Origin: Bradyrhizobium algeriense
Lineage (GTDB): Bacteria > Pseudomonadota > Alphaproteobacteria > Rhizobiales > Xanthobacteraceae
Reading direction: 5' to 3'
DNA length: 64,000 nt
Assembly: GCF_036924595.1 (NCBI RefSeq)
Contig: NZ_JAZHRV010000001.1
Coordinates: 6,537,501 to 6,601,500 of the forward strand
Shown: one piece after another, positions 1 through 8,592 of the stretch
Position numbering within the stretch: the stretch's first letter is position 1
Layout of the letters: each line of letters begins with the position of its first letter
Program-made: the position numbers and the translations under genes
Notes under the pieces: generated by a model
Seen by the model: the letters and a program-made list of their open reading frames with translations, nothing else
Told to the model about the DNA's origin: nothing
The model's database searches: none

Positions 1-1044
1 TGGCTCGGCATCACCGACAAGTATTGGGCTGCGGCGCTGTTGCCCGACACGACGGCACGCCTCAAGGCCCGCTTCCTCGCCGAACCCGGCGCCAAGGTTC
101 GCTATCAGACCGATTACCTGCAGGATCCGCAGACCATTGCGATCGGCGGCACCGGCAGCGCCAATGCGCGGCTGTTTGCGGGGGCCAAGGAAGCCGGCGT
201 CGTCGGCATCAACTTCCCGCTGGCCGGCCACGGCGGCTACAACAAGCAGCTCGATCTGAACCATTTCGATCTCTTGATCGACTGGGGCTGGTTCTACTTC
301 ATCACCAAGCCGATGTTCCTGGCGCTCGACTATTTCTTCCACCTGGTCGGCAATTTCGGCGTCTCGATCCTGCTGGTGACGGTGCTGGTGAAGCTGCTGT
401 TCTTCCCGCTCGCCAACAAATCCTATGCCTCGATGGCGAAGATGAAGTCGGTGCAGCCGCAACTGGCCGCGCTGAAGGAGCGCTATCCGGACGACCGCCA
501 GAAGCAGCAGCAGGAGATGATGGAGATCTACCGCAAGGAGAAGATCAACCCGATCGCCGGCTGTCTTCCCGTCGCCCTGCAGATCCCGGTGTTCTTCTCG
601 CTCTACAAGGTGCTGTTCGTCACCATCGAAATGCGCCACGCCCCGTTCTACGGCTGGATCAAGGACCTCTCGGCCCCCGATCCGACCAACCTGTTCAACC
701 TGTTCGGTTTGCTGCCCTTCGATCCGACGCATATACCGGTGATCGGATTTTATCTCGCGCTCGGCGTCTGGCCGATCATCATGGGCATCACGATGTGGTT
801 CCAGATGAAGCTGAACCCGACGCCGCCGGATCCGACCCAGAAGATGATCTTCGACTGGATGCCGCTGATCTTCACCTTCATGCTGGCGGGCTTCCCGGCG
901 GGTCTGGTGATCTACTGGGCCTGGAATAACCTGCTCTCGGTCCTGCAGCAGAGCTACATCATGCGCAAGAACGGCGTGAAGGTGGAGCTGTTCGACAACA
1001 TCAAGGCGACGTTCGCGCCCAAGAAGGCCGTCGAGAAGACGTGA
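1..1044 (+). CDS. yidC: Membrane protein insertase YidC, C-terminal part (5' end outside window)
   Basis: The frame is open from base 1 and ends at a TGA at 1042-1044. The visible 347 residues cover the end of the periplasmic domain and the conserved 60KD_IMP core. Membrane segments are visible around [18 protein letters not shown], then the cytoplasmic helical hairpin rich in K/Q/R ([23 protein letters not shown]), then further segments including the [14 protein letters not shown] stretch. YidC inserts and folds inner-membrane proteins, alone or with SecYEG. The next gene is engB, the usual alphaproteobacterial neighbour. The start codon and N-terminal transmembrane helix lie upstream of the window, so nothing can be said about them. 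Confidence 0.97.
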   Translation, partial: WLGITDKYWAAALLPDTTARLKARFLAEPGAKVRYQTDYLQDPQTIAIGGTGSANARLFAGAKEAGVVGINFPLAGHGGYNKQLDLNHFDLLIDWGWFYFITKPMFLALDYFFHLVGNFGVSILLVTVLVKLLFFPLANKSYASMAKMKSVQPQLAALKERYPDDRQKQQQEMMEIYRKEKINPIAGCLPVALQIPVFFSLYKVLFVTIEMRHAPFYGWIKDLSAPDPTNLFNLFGLLPFDPTHIPVIGFYLALGVWPIIMGITMWFQMKLNPTPPDPTQKMIFDWMPLIFTFMLAGFPAGLVIYWAWNNLLSVLQQSYIMRKNGVKVELFDNIKATFAPKKAVEKT

Positions 1045-1070
1045 TAATCGCGTTTGCGCGCAATGCACTC

Positions 1071-1155
1071 CGTCATTGCGAGCGAAGCGAAGCAATCCAT
1101 ACCTCATCACGGGGATAGATGGATTGCTTCGTCGCTACGCTCCTCGCAATGACGG
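1071..1155. repeat. Interspersed palindromic repeat, family A
   Basis: Arms CGTCATTGCGAGCGAAGCGA... at 1071-1100 and its imperfect reverse complement at 1119-1155 can form a long hairpin between yidC and engB. A second copy of the same family lies at 42308-42392. No coding potential. Confidence 0.85.
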
Positions 1156-1176
1156 CGTGAAACCGAGAACCTTCGC

Positions 1177-1830
1177 ATGAACGCTGACATCGATGCGAAG
1201 CTGATCGAAGAGGGCCGAAAACTCTTCGCCGGCGACTGGAAGTTCGTCTGGGCCTCGCCCTCGATCGAGACCCTGCCGCCGATGGCGGGCGTGGAAGTGG
1301 CGTTCGCCGGCCGCTCCAATGTCGGCAAATCGAGCCTGATCAATGCGCTTACCGGCCGCAACGCGTTGGCGCGCACCTCGCATACGCCGGGCCGCACCCA
1401 GGAACTGATCTTCTTCGACGGTCCCGACAGCGCAGGACTGCGGCTGGTCGACATGCCCGGCTATGGCTACGCCTCGGCGCCCAAGACGCAGGTCGCGTCA
1501 TGGACCAAGCTGATCCATCAATTCCTGCAGGGACGCGCCACGCTGGCGCGGGTCTATGTGCTGATCGACGCGCGCCACGGCATCAAGGATGTCGACCAGG
1601 ACGTGCTCAAGACGCTGGATAAATCCGCCGTGAGCTATCAGGTGGTGCTGACCAAGGCGGATCAGGTGAAGGCGACTGAGCTGGAGAAGAACATCGAGCA
1701 AGCCACGGCGGCGCTCGCCAAGCATCCGGCGGCGTTTCCGGAAGTATTGGTAACGTCCTCGCGCTCCGGCGCCGGAATGCCGGAATTGCGCGCCGCGATG
1801 GTGCGCCTATTGCACGAGCGCGCCCGATGA
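1177..1830 (+). CDS. engB: Ribosome biogenesis GTP-binding protein EngB/YsxC
   Basis: This 217-residue TRAFAC-class GTPase contains the G1 P-loop GRSNVGKSSL near residue 45, the TPGRTQ switch region, the G3 motif DMPGYGYAS near 92 and the G4 motif TKAD near 159, which is the EngB pattern. The family is needed for late assembly of the large ribosomal subunit and is usually essential. The ATG at 1177 gives the normal family length with an N-terminal extension typical of alphaproteobacteria. It follows yidC and overlaps the next gene by 4 bases (ATGA), so the two are probably translationally coupled. Confidence 0.97.
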   Translation: MNADIDAKLIEEGRKLFAGDWKFVWASPSIETLPPMAGVEVAFAGRSNVGKSSLINALTGRNALARTSHTPGRTQELIFFDGPDSAGLRLVDMPGYGYASAPKTQVASWTKLIHQFLQGRATLARVYVLIDARHGIKDVDQDVLKTLDKSAVSYQVVLTKADQVKATELEKNIEQATAALAKHPAAFPEVLVTSSRSGAGMPELRAAMVRLLHERAR

Positions 1831-2207
1831 ACCGCACGGCCCGCATCCTGATCGTGCTCGCCGCTATCATGGGCGCCGATGGCGTCATGCTGGCAGCCGC
1901 CTCCGCCCATGGCGCGGACGCGTCGCGGCTGGCTTCCGCCTCGTCGATGCTACTGTTTCATGCCAGCGCGGTATTAGGTGCCGTCGCGCTGGCCGAGCGC
2001 GGGGTTGTCCATGGCCGCATCGGGATCGTGGCCGCGTTCGGCTTCGTGCTAGCGGCAAGCCTGTTCGCCGGCGACCTGACGCTGCGGCATTATGCCGGGC
2101 ATGGCCTGTTTCCGATGGCCGCGCCGACCGGCGGGACGCTGTTGATTGTGAGCTGGCTGGCGCTGGCTGTCGCGTCGGCCTGGCCGAAGCGGGGTAAAAT
2201 TCCGTAG
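1827..2207 (+). CDS. DUF423 small inner-membrane protein
   Basis: A 126-residue protein with four predicted hydrophobic segments: around [51 protein letters not shown] and [16 protein letters not shown]. The FHASA...GD..LRHY...TP/TGG pattern fits DUF423 (YgdD/YwdK family). Function is unknown. Its ATG overlaps the engB stop. The TAG stop at 2205-2207 lies in the first bases of a palindromic repeat (family B, GTAGCCCGGATGG), so the native C-terminus may have been set by the repeat insertion. Confidence 0.85.
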   Translation: MNRTARILIVLAAIMGADGVMLAAASAHGADASRLASASSMLLFHASAVLGAVALAERGVVHGRIGIVAAFGFVLAASLFAGDLTLRHYAGHGLFPMAAPTGGTLLIVSWLALAVASAWPKRGKIP

Positions 2208-2328
2208 CCCGGATGGAGCGAAGCGCAATCCGGGAAAACTGCATCATTGGACGGGACTGCCCCGGATTTCGCGGAGCCTGTCATCGGGCGCGCATTCGCG
2301 CGACCCGTTGGCTCCATCCGGGCTACGG
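2204..2328. repeat. Interspersed palindromic repeat, family B
   Basis: GTAGCCCGGATGGAGCGAAG at 2204 pairs with the reverse-complementary GCTCCATCCGGGCTACGG ending at 2328. It fills the gap between the DUF423 gene and argB. A second copy at 6886-6974 has the same outer arms. The first bases supply the stop codon of the upstream gene in both cases. Confidence 0.85.
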
Positions 2329-2410
2329 CCTTTGCGATCCCCCACTTTGCGCCCTGCCCGCCAATCGGATAGAACCCGCCCCGACATCTGGAATGGCGAG
2401 ACCCCGCTTC

Positions 2411-3307
2411 ATGACATCAGCGCCGAATATCAGCCCACTCGATCAGGCCCGCATCCTGTCGGAAGCGCTGCCGCATATGCAGCAATATGACGAGGAAACC
2501 ATCGTCATTAAATATGGCGGCCATGCCATGGGCGCTGAAGAAACCGCCAAGGCGTTCGCGCGCGACATCGTGCTTTTGGAGCAGACCGCGATCAATCCGG
2601 TGGTGGTGCATGGCGGCGGGCCGCAGATCGCGACTATGCTCAAGCGGCTCGGCATCCAGTCGGAATTCGCCGCCGGGCTTCGCATCACCGATGCCGCCAC
2701 CATCGAGATCGTCGAGATGGTGCTGGCGGGCTCGGTCAACAAGCAGCTGGTCGGCTACATCAACGAAGCCGGCGGCAAGGCCGTGGGCTTAAGCGGCAAG
2801 GACGGCAATATGGTGAAGGCGTCGAAGACGTCGCGCACCATGGTCGATCCGGATTCCAACATCGAAAAGGCGATCGATCTCGGCTTTGTCGGCGACCCAG
2901 ACAAGGTCGATCTCACGCTGCTGAATCAATTGATCGGCTATGAGCTGATCCCGGTGCTGGCGCCGCTCGCGACCTCGCATGACGGCCAGACGCTCAACGT
3001 CAACGCCGACACGTTTGCCGGCGCGGTGGCGGGCGCGCTGAAGGCGAAGCGGCTGCTGCTCCTGACCGACGTTCCCGGCGTGCTCGACAAGTCGAAGAAG
3101 CTGATTCCGGAGCTGTCGGTGAAGGACGCGCGAAAACTGATCGCCGACGGCACGATTTCCGGCGGCATGATCCCGAAGGTCGAGACCTGCATCTACGCGC
3201 TGGAACAGGGCGTGCAGGGCGTCGTCATCATCGACGGCAAGACGCAGCATGCGGTGCTGCTCGAATTGTTCACCAACCAGGGCACCGGCACGCTGATCCA
3301 CAAGTGA
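2411..3307 (+). CDS. argB: Acetylglutamate kinase
   Basis: The 298-residue amino acid kinase phosphorylates N-acetyl-L-glutamate in the second step of arginine synthesis. Visible signatures are the [11 protein letters not shown] nucleotide-binding start near residue 32, [10 protein letters not shown] near 66, [19 protein letters not shown], and [10 protein letters not shown] near 255 followed by [20 protein letters not shown]. The start at 2411 ([13 protein letters not shown]) matches the usual family length; an in-frame ATG at 2393 would add six residues, and the open frame further upstream is repeat DNA. The gene stands without other arg genes. Confidence 0.97.
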   Translation: MTSAPNISPLDQARILSEALPHMQQYDEETIVIKYGGHAMGAEETAKAFARDIVLLEQTAINPVVVHGGGPQIATMLKRLGIQSEFAAGLRITDAATIEIVEMVLAGSVNKQLVGYINEAGGKAVGLSGKDGNMVKASKTSRTMVDPDSNIEKAIDLGFVGDPDKVDLTLLNQLIGYELIPVLAPLATSHDGQTLNVNADTFAGAVAGALKAKRLLLLTDVPGVLDKSKKLIPELSVKDARKLIADGTISGGMIPKVETCIYALEQGVQGVVIIDGKTQHAVLLELFTNQGTGTLIHK

Positions 3308-3329
3308 TGCACGAGCGGCAAAAGATGGT

Positions 3330-3490
3330 CGTCATGGCCGGGCATAGTCGTCCGAAGGACGGCGTCGCTTCCGCTAGCCTGCGCCCGGCCATCCACGCCT
3401 TTGCCGGCCGTGCGAAGAACGTGGATGCCCGGGAGCGCCGGCAAGTTTACGCAGTCTGCGCAAGGCAGACGGCTATGCCCGGGCATGACG
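3330..3490. repeat. Interspersed palindromic repeat, family C
   Basis: Begins CGTCATGGCCGGGCATAG and ends with the complementary GCCCGGGCATGACG. An inner arm pair contains CCATCCACG / CGTGGATGCC. Further copies lie at 11632-11759 and 19191-19285. The copy ends inside the probable start of the following DUF1036 gene. Confidence 0.85.
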
Positions 3491-4524
3491 AGCGGAGAAC
3501 GAAGCCACAGCTTCGATCCGTCCTCACTCGCCTCCTCATGTCCCTGCCGGCCGCGGCGATCTCGCTGTTCGCTTCCTCGCTGCCCGCCTTCGCCGACCTG
3601 AAACTCTGCAACCGCATGAGCTATGTGGTCGAGGCGGCGATCGGCATCGACGACAAGTCGGCGACCGCGACGCGGGGCTGGTTCCGGATCGATCCCGCCG
3701 CCTGCCGCGTGGTGCTGCAGGGCGCGCTGACCGCCGACCGCATTCTTCTGAATGCGCGCGCGCTCGGCGTCTACGGCGCTTCGCCGATCCCGCAGAACGG
3801 CAGCGACACGCTGTGCATTGCGCCGGAAAATTTCGTCATCGCCGCCGCCCGCCAGTGCCGCGGCAACCAGACGCCTGCGCCTTTCACGCAGATCACGCCG
3901 ACGCGGACCGATGACGGCAACCTCGTCGCCTATCTCGCCGAGGACTCCGAATATGACGACGAGCAGGCGCGGCTCGCCGGCATCCAGCGGTTGCTGGTCA
4001 TCGCCGGCTATGACGCCGCCCCGATCGACGGCGTCGACGGGCCGAAGACGCAAGGCGCGCTCTCGGCGTTCCTGAAGAGCCGCGGGCTTGCCGCTGATAC
4101 CGTGCAGTCGCAAAATTTCTTCACCACCATGATCGACGCCGTGCAGAAGCCTTCCTCCACCGGGCTGACCTGGTGCAACGATACGCCGCACAAGATCATG
4201 GCGGCGGTCGCCACCGACGATGGCAAGGCTCTGACCAGTCGCGGCTGGTACCGCATCGATCCCGGCAAGTGCCTGCATCCCGATGTGACCGGCCAGCCCA
4301 AACAGGTCTACAGCTTTGCCGAAGCCGTCGACGGCGAAAACCGCGCAGTCAAATACAGGGACAAGCCGTTGAACTGGGGCGGAGCGAAAGAGCTCTGCAC
4401 GCGCGAGAGCAAGTTCGAGATTTCAGAGCAGGGCGATTGCGGCACCCGCGGCCTCGCGCCGATCGGCTTTGCGCCGGTGGATATGTCGAGCGGCGGCAAG
4501 ACGCTGCGATTTGCGATGCCGTGA
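3475..4524 (+). CDS. Secreted protein with two DUF1036 domains around a peptidoglycan-binding-like segment
   Basis: A 349-residue exported protein. The N-terminus (RSVLTRLLMSLPAAAISLFA, cleavage probable after SLPAFA) is a signal peptide. A first DUF1036 unit starts at LKLCNRMSYVVEAAIG (about residues 42-145). A PG_binding_1-like stretch follows (GIQRLLVIAGYDAAPIDGVD, about 165-215). A second DUF1036 unit starts at LTWCNDTPHKIMAAVA (about 231 to the end). Each DUF1036 unit carries the RGWFRIDP/RGWYRIDP motif, so they look like an internal duplication. Role unknown, probably envelope-associated. Start is uncertain: ATG 3475 keeps the arginines of the signal peptide but lies in repeat C; ATG 3538 gives a signal peptide without basic residues. 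Confidence 0.8.
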   Translation: MPGHDERRTKPQLRSVLTRLLMSLPAAAISLFASSLPAFADLKLCNRMSYVVEAAIGIDDKSATATRGWFRIDPAACRVVLQGALTADRILLNARALGVYGASPIPQNGSDTLCIAPENFVIAAARQCRGNQTPAPFTQITPTRTDDGNLVAYLAEDSEYDDEQARLAGIQRLLVIAGYDAAPIDGVDGPKTQGALSAFLKSRGLAADTVQSQNFFTTMIDAVQKPSSTGLTWCNDTPHKIMAAVATDDGKALTSRGWYRIDPGKCLHPDVTGQPKQVYSFAEAVDGENRAVKYRDKPLNWGGAKELCTRESKFEISEQGDCGTRGLAPIGFAPVDMSSGGKTLRFAMP

Positions 4525-4540
4525 TGAGTCACAATTCTAT

Positions 4541-4559
4541 CGTCGTCCCTGCGAACGCA
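4541..4559. repeat. Left part of palindromic repeat, family D, split by an insertion sequence
   Basis: CGTCGTCCCTGCGAACGCA continues, after removal of the IS and one target duplication, into GGGACCCATA at 6058. The joined 29-base arm matches the reverse complement of 6149-6177 at 28 of 29 positions. This is therefore an interrupted repeat. Confidence 0.85.
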
Positions 4560-6047
4560 CTAGCGTTTCTACACATTTTCGATGGCTCTGGCAGCGACGA
4601 TGATTTGGAAGCGAGCCATTCCGTTGTGAAATGTGATTGGTCCGGGTGGCCGATGCGAGGCGTAGCCGGTCCATCCGCCGAGCTTGGCGATGATCCATGC
4701 CGCCCACTGAAGCGTGTGGGGGCGATGCGGGTTCTTCTGAAGCTCGGTCCTGCCTTTCATGGTTTTGTTGATGGCGGCAAGTGCTTCGATTTCTTCGGGG
4801 GTGAAGGCGCATTTGACCGACAATTGTTCGCCACCATTGCGGGCCTGAACGAGTTGAATGACGATACATGCCGCTTTAGTAGCGATCGTCACGAGCTTGA
4901 TCAGGGCCTCGGCGCTTTCGAGCTGACTGTCCTCGATTCGCAAGCCCTGGTTCTTCAACGAGCGAAAGAGCTGTTCGATGATCCAGCGCTGCTTGTACCA
5001 GGAGACGATCCGCCAAGCATCGGCCGCATTGGCGATCGAATGAGTGGTCAAGAGCAGCCAATGAACGGGCTCAGCCCCCTTCGGGGGGTGCAACTCGACG
5101 ACTTCCACGAAGCTGACTTTGACGCCTTCAGGCAGTTCCTTCACGCCGGGTCGCGCCGGCCGCTTAAGCACGACGGTTCCAAAGCGCAGCGAGAGATGGG
5201 CTTGGCGACCGTGGCGATCCATCCGCTGCGGCAGATCGATCACCGCCTTGTCGCAGAAGCGAACTCGCTCCACCGCTTGATAAAGGGTTCCGCCGTCGGC
5301 CAGCGCATGATCATGCATAGCCCGCGTCAGCAGGTGGACGTTGTCGCCGGGCGTCAGCGCCCAGTGCGCAAAGAACTCCCCTTCACGGTCATTGATGACG
5401 GTGATCATGCGCGCCGCAGCCAGAACCTCGCAGCCCTGCTCAGCCGTCGTAACCCAGCGCGCCGACTCCTTGTTGGCCAACTCCCGCTCGTCGTGAGGGG
5501 TCTTAACTTTGCCCCTGCGCGTCCACACCTTGCCGCCGGTGAGACCGAGACAGGCCCCGCTGTCGGCATCGACCGCTATCATGGCATGCAGCAACACGCC
5601 GCGGGCATTGCCTTTGCCGACTTTGCCCAGTCCACGCCGACATCCCTGCCGCGTCTGAAACTTGACCTCGCTGGTGTCCTGGATCGCCAGCACATGACGC
5701 CCGCCGACCACGGTCGCCGTCTGCCTGCTCCAGCCTTCAATCAGTCGATCGGTCGTGACTTGCGGATTGTTCACGAACCGCCAGTACGCCATGTACGCGG
5801 CCCAGTCACCCTGCGCCATCCGGCGCAAGCAGACACTGCGCGTGCAAAGCATAGCCTGCACAAACGCCGCCCCCTTTTATCGAGGCGAACGTCGCCAAAC
5901 TCACCCAGTGACAAATCCGGCTCGTGCTCCATCTCCGACGCTCCTTCGAATCAAAGCGTCAGAAACAGAATCATACAAACCGCAAACGCGGGATAACATC
6001 ATGACCCACCGAGTCAATCTGTCGCGCCAGACGTGTAGAAACCCTAG
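4560..6047 (-). mobile_element. IS4-family insertion sequence, complete ends, 1488 bp
   Basis: The left end CTAGCGTTTCTACAC at 4560 and the inverted right end CTAGGGTTTCTACAC ending at 6047 match at 14 of 15 positions. The element is flanked by the 10-base direct repeat TGCGAACGCA at 4550-4559 and 6048-6057, which fits the target duplication size of IS4-family elements. Deleting the element plus one duplication restores the family D palindrome exactly. It carries one transposase gene on the minus strand, which appears frameshifted near its 5' end. Element boundaries are well supported; I cannot name the ISfinder entry. Confidence 0.93.
4569..5932 (-). pseudogene. IS4-family transposase, frameshifted near the N-terminus
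   Basis: The main reading frame (430 codons, 5861 down to 4569) is a DDE transposase. Asp residues are seen in LAIQDTSEVKF and VINDREGEFF, and the IS4 Y-(2)-R-(3)-E-(6)-K signature in WYKQRWIIEQLFRSLK. Upstream, in another frame, an ATG at 5932 begins MEHEPDLSLGEFGDVRLDKR, which looks like a typical transposase N-terminus. It would read on into the main frame (AAFVQAML...) if the run of five C at 5870-5874 (G on the coding strand) had one more base. So this copy has lost a base, or needs a -1 ribosomal slip, or could restart at GTG 5861. Probably inactive. Confidence 0.85.
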
Positions 6048-6179
6048 TGCGAACGCAGGGACCCATAACCACCGAACTGAGTTTTGGCTACGATGTCACC
6101 CAGGACCAAAGGCAACACGCACCGTGCACACCAATAACCGCCGCGGCGTATGGGTCCCTGCGTCCGCAGGGACGACGGG
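6048..6179. repeat. Right part of palindromic repeat, family D (with target duplication)
   Basis: Starts with the second copy of TGCGAACGCA, then GGGACCCATAACC, and ends with TATGGGTCCCTGCGTCC...GACGACGGG. It is the other piece of the repeat interrupted by the IS at 4560-6047. It ends 11 bases before the HAD gene start. Confidence 0.85.
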
Positions 6180-6190
6180 ATGAGGGAGCA

Positions 6191-6889
6191 ATGAAAACCA
6201 ACTCGCCCCGCCCCTTCACGCACATCGACACCTGGGTGTTCGATCTCGACAACACGCTGTACCCGCATCACGTCAATCTGTGGCAGCAGGTCGACGCGAG
6301 GATCGGCGAGTTCATCAGCGCGTTCTTGAAAATCTCCGCGGAAGAAGCCCGCGTGATCCAGAAGGATTATTACCGCCGCTACGGCACCAGCATGCGCGGC
6401 ATGATGACCGAGCACGGCGTGCACGCCGACGATTATCTGGCCTATGTGCACAAGATCGATCATTCGCCACTGGAGCCTAACCCCGCGATGGGGGCTGCGA
6501 TCGCAAAACTTCCCGGCCGCAAGCTGATCCTGACCAACGGTTCGACCGACCATGCCGGCGCGGTGCTGGAACGACTCGGCATAACAGAACATTTCGAGGC
6601 GGTGTTCGACATCATCGCCGCCGAACTGGAGCCGAAACCGGCGCCGCAGACCTACGACAAGTTCCTGCGCGTCCACGGCGTTGATCCCCTGAAATCGGCG
6701 ATGTTCGAAGATCTCGCCCGCAACCTCGTGGTGCCGCACCAGCTCGGCATGACCACGGTGCTTGTCGTGCCCGACGGCGCCAAGGAAGTGGTGCGCGAGG
6801 ATTGGGAGCTGGAAGGCCGGGATGCGGCCTATGTCGATCATGTCACGGATGATCTGACCGGGTTTTTGGAGAAGTTGAGCGCTGCGTAG
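6191..6889 (+). CDS. HAD-superfamily pyrimidine 5'-nucleotidase
   Basis: This 232-residue protein starts FTHIDTWVFDLDNTLYPHHV, giving HAD motif I (DxDxT) at about residues 18-22. Motif II is LILTNGST near 115, and the later LEPKPAPQTYDKFLR and MFEDLARNL carry motifs III and IV. The family (SDT1/YjjG-like) dephosphorylates pyrimidine nucleoside monophosphates or related small phosphates. The true substrate cannot be read from sequence. The start at 6191 has GAGGGAG 5 bases upstream and lies just outside repeat D. The stop TAG at 6887-6889 is inside a family B repeat. Confidence 0.88.
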   Translation: MKTNSPRPFTHIDTWVFDLDNTLYPHHVNLWQQVDARIGEFISAFLKISAEEARVIQKDYYRRYGTSMRGMMTEHGVHADDYLAYVHKIDHSPLEPNPAMGAAIAKLPGRKLILTNGSTDHAGAVLERLGITEHFEAVFDIIAAELEPKPAPQTYDKFLRVHGVDPLKSAMFEDLARNLVVPHQLGMTTVLVVPDGAKEVVREDWELEGRDAAYVDHVTDDLTGFLEKLSAA

Positions 6890-6974
6890 CCGGGATGGAG
6901 CGCAGCGAAATCCGGGGACGGTCTCGCAAATGGTGAACAATCCCGGATTGCGCTTCGCTCCATTCGGGCTACGA
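6886..6974. repeat. Interspersed palindromic repeat, family B
   Basis: GTAGCCGGGATGGAGCGCAG at 6886 and its complement GCTCCATTCGGGCTACG near 6957-6974. Same family as 2204-2328, again overlapping the stop codon of the upstream gene and filling the gap to dapD. Confidence 0.85.
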
Positions 6975-7053
6975 CGCTCTTCCCGCCTTGACTCTCCCCT
7001 CCCAAATCCCGAAAAAGCCCGTCAACTTCGCCCGAAAGCCTGAGGAAATCCCG

Positions 7054-7899
7054 ATGTCCCTGTCCGCGCTCGAATCCACCGTCAACGCCGCCTTCGATGC
7101 CCGCGACGGCATTTCGACGTCGACCAAGGGCGAAGTTCGCGAGGCTGTAGATCACGCGCTCGAACTGCTCGACAAGGGCGAGGCGCGCGCCGCCGAGCGC
7201 GAGGACAGCGGCAAGTGGAAGGTCAATCAGTGGCTGAAGAAGGCGGTGCTGCTGTCGTTCCGCCTCAACGACATGAGCGCTATACCCGGCGGCCCGGGCA
7301 AGGCCTCGTGGTGGGACAAGGTGCCCTCGAAGTTCGAGGGTTGGGGCGAGAACCGTTTTCGCGATGCAGGCTTCCGCGCCGTCCCCGGCGCGATCGTGCG
7401 CCGTTCGGCGTTCATCGCCCGCAACGTCGTGCTGATGCCGTCCTTCGTCAATCTCGGCGCCTATGTCGATGAGGCGACCATGATCGACACCTGGTCCACC
7501 GTCGGAAGCTGCGCGCAGATCGGCAAGCGCGTGCATATTTCCGGCGGCGTCGGCATCGGCGGCGTGCTGGAGCCGCTGCAGGCCGAGCCCGTGATCGTCG
7601 AGGACGACTGCTTCATCGGCGCGCGCAGCGAAGTGGCGGAAGGCGTGATCGTGCGCAAGGGCGCGGTGCTGGCGATGGGCGTGTTCCTCGGCGCTTCCAC
7701 CAAGATCGTCGACCGCGACACCGGCGAGACCTTCATCGGCGAGGTCCCGGAATATGCCGTGGTGGTTCCCGGCGCGCTGCCCGGCAGGCCCCTGAAGAAC
7801 GGCCAGCCCGGTCCCTCGACAGCCTGCGCCGTCATCGTCAAGCGGGTCGACGAGCGCACCCGCGCCAAGACCAGCATCAACGAACTGCTGCGCGACTGA
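7054..7899 (+). CDS. dapD: 2,3,4,5-tetrahydropyridine-2,6-dicarboxylate N-succinyltransferase
   Basis: The 281-residue enzyme succinylates tetrahydrodipicolinate in the succinylase branch of lysine and meso-diaminopimelate synthesis. The N-terminal helical part runs to about residue 100. A left-handed beta-helix follows, with hexapeptide repeats in [60 protein letters not shown] and [20 protein letters not shown]. The start at 7054 ([19 protein letters not shown]) gives the usual family length; earlier in-frame codons fall in repeat-derived sequence. It is followed by a DUF805 gene and dapE, which acts two steps later in the pathway. Confidence 0.97.
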   Translation: MSLSALESTVNAAFDARDGISTSTKGEVREAVDHALELLDKGEARAAEREDSGKWKVNQWLKKAVLLSFRLNDMSAIPGGPGKASWWDKVPSKFEGWGENRFRDAGFRAVPGAIVRRSAFIARNVVLMPSFVNLGAYVDEATMIDTWSTVGSCAQIGKRVHISGGVGIGGVLEPLQAEPVIVEDDCFIGARSEVAEGVIVRKGAVLAMGVFLGASTKIVDRDTGETFIGEVPEYAVVVPGALPGRPLKNGQPGPSTACAVIVKRVDERTRAKTSINELLRD

Positions 7900-7974
7900 T
7901 CGAACCGGGGACTTTCCCGTGCGACCAATGTACCGGGTGGGCGGCATTCGACCGCCGGTTCTAGAGCATTGCGC

Positions 7975-8592
7975 ATGGACTGGACCTGGTACCTGTTCCG
8001 CTTCGACGGCCGCATCAACCGCGCTAAATTGTGGCTCGCGGGACCGATCCTGCTGGGCTTGATGATATCCGTGGGGCTGGTGATCGTTGCGATCCACAGC
8101 CTGTTCGGCGGCCCCGCATCCTTCCATTTCGGCGCCAGCGACCTCTTCAAGCTGGTGGATCCCGACGCGTATCGGTCCCTGACATTGGCCGACCTACCCC
8201 GGCTCTTGGTCAAGCTGTTCGGCACGTCGCTGCTGATGTGGGTCTATTTCGCGACTTCCATCAAGCGGCTGCACGACCGCGACAAGAGCGGCTGGTGGAT
8301 GGTGCCGTTCTTCGTCGCCCCCGGCCTCCACAACCAGTTCGCCGACCGGCTCCCCGACTCCTACGCCGACCTGCCGCTCGCCATTGCCGCAGCCGTTCTC
8401 TGCCTGTGGGGCTTCATCGAAATGTATTGCCTGAAGGGCTCGCGAAAGACCAACCGGTTCGGCGCCGACCCGCTGGCGCCGAAGCCGCCACTCGATACGC
8501 GGCCGCCCTGGGACCAGCAGAGCGAGATCGAAATGGTGCCGCACAAGGCTGGCCCGCCGCCGGTTTGGCGTGTTAAGCCGGGCTATGAATGA
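7975..8592 (+). CDS. DUF805 inner-membrane protein
   Basis: A 205-residue protein beginning [20 protein letters not shown], the typical DUF805 opening (W..LF.F.GR.NR...W). Hydrophobic segments lie around [36 protein letters not shown] and [18 protein letters not shown]. The conserved [11 protein letters not shown] loop follows the second segment. The C-terminal 40 residues are proline-rich and probably cytoplasmic. Function unknown. It sits between dapD and dapE and overlaps the dapE start by 8 bases, so it is probably co-transcribed with them. An upstream in-frame TTG at 7969 adds only two residues. Confidence 0.88.
   Translation: MDWTWYLFRFDGRINRAKLWLAGPILLGLMISVGLVIVAIHSLFGGPASFHFGASDLFKLVDPDAYRSLTLADLPRLLVKLFGTSLLMWVYFATSIKRLHDRDKSGWWMVPFFVAPGLHNQFADRLPDSYADLPLAIAAAVLCLWGFIEMYCLKGSRKTNRFGADPLAPKPPLDTRPPWDQQSEIEMVPHKAGPPPVWRVKPGYE

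Noticed and set aside
4173-5996. Plus-strand open frame of 607 codons across the insertion sequence
   Set aside because: It is antisense to the transposase and to the DUF1036 gene end; it lacks any recognisable motif and crosses the IS boundary.
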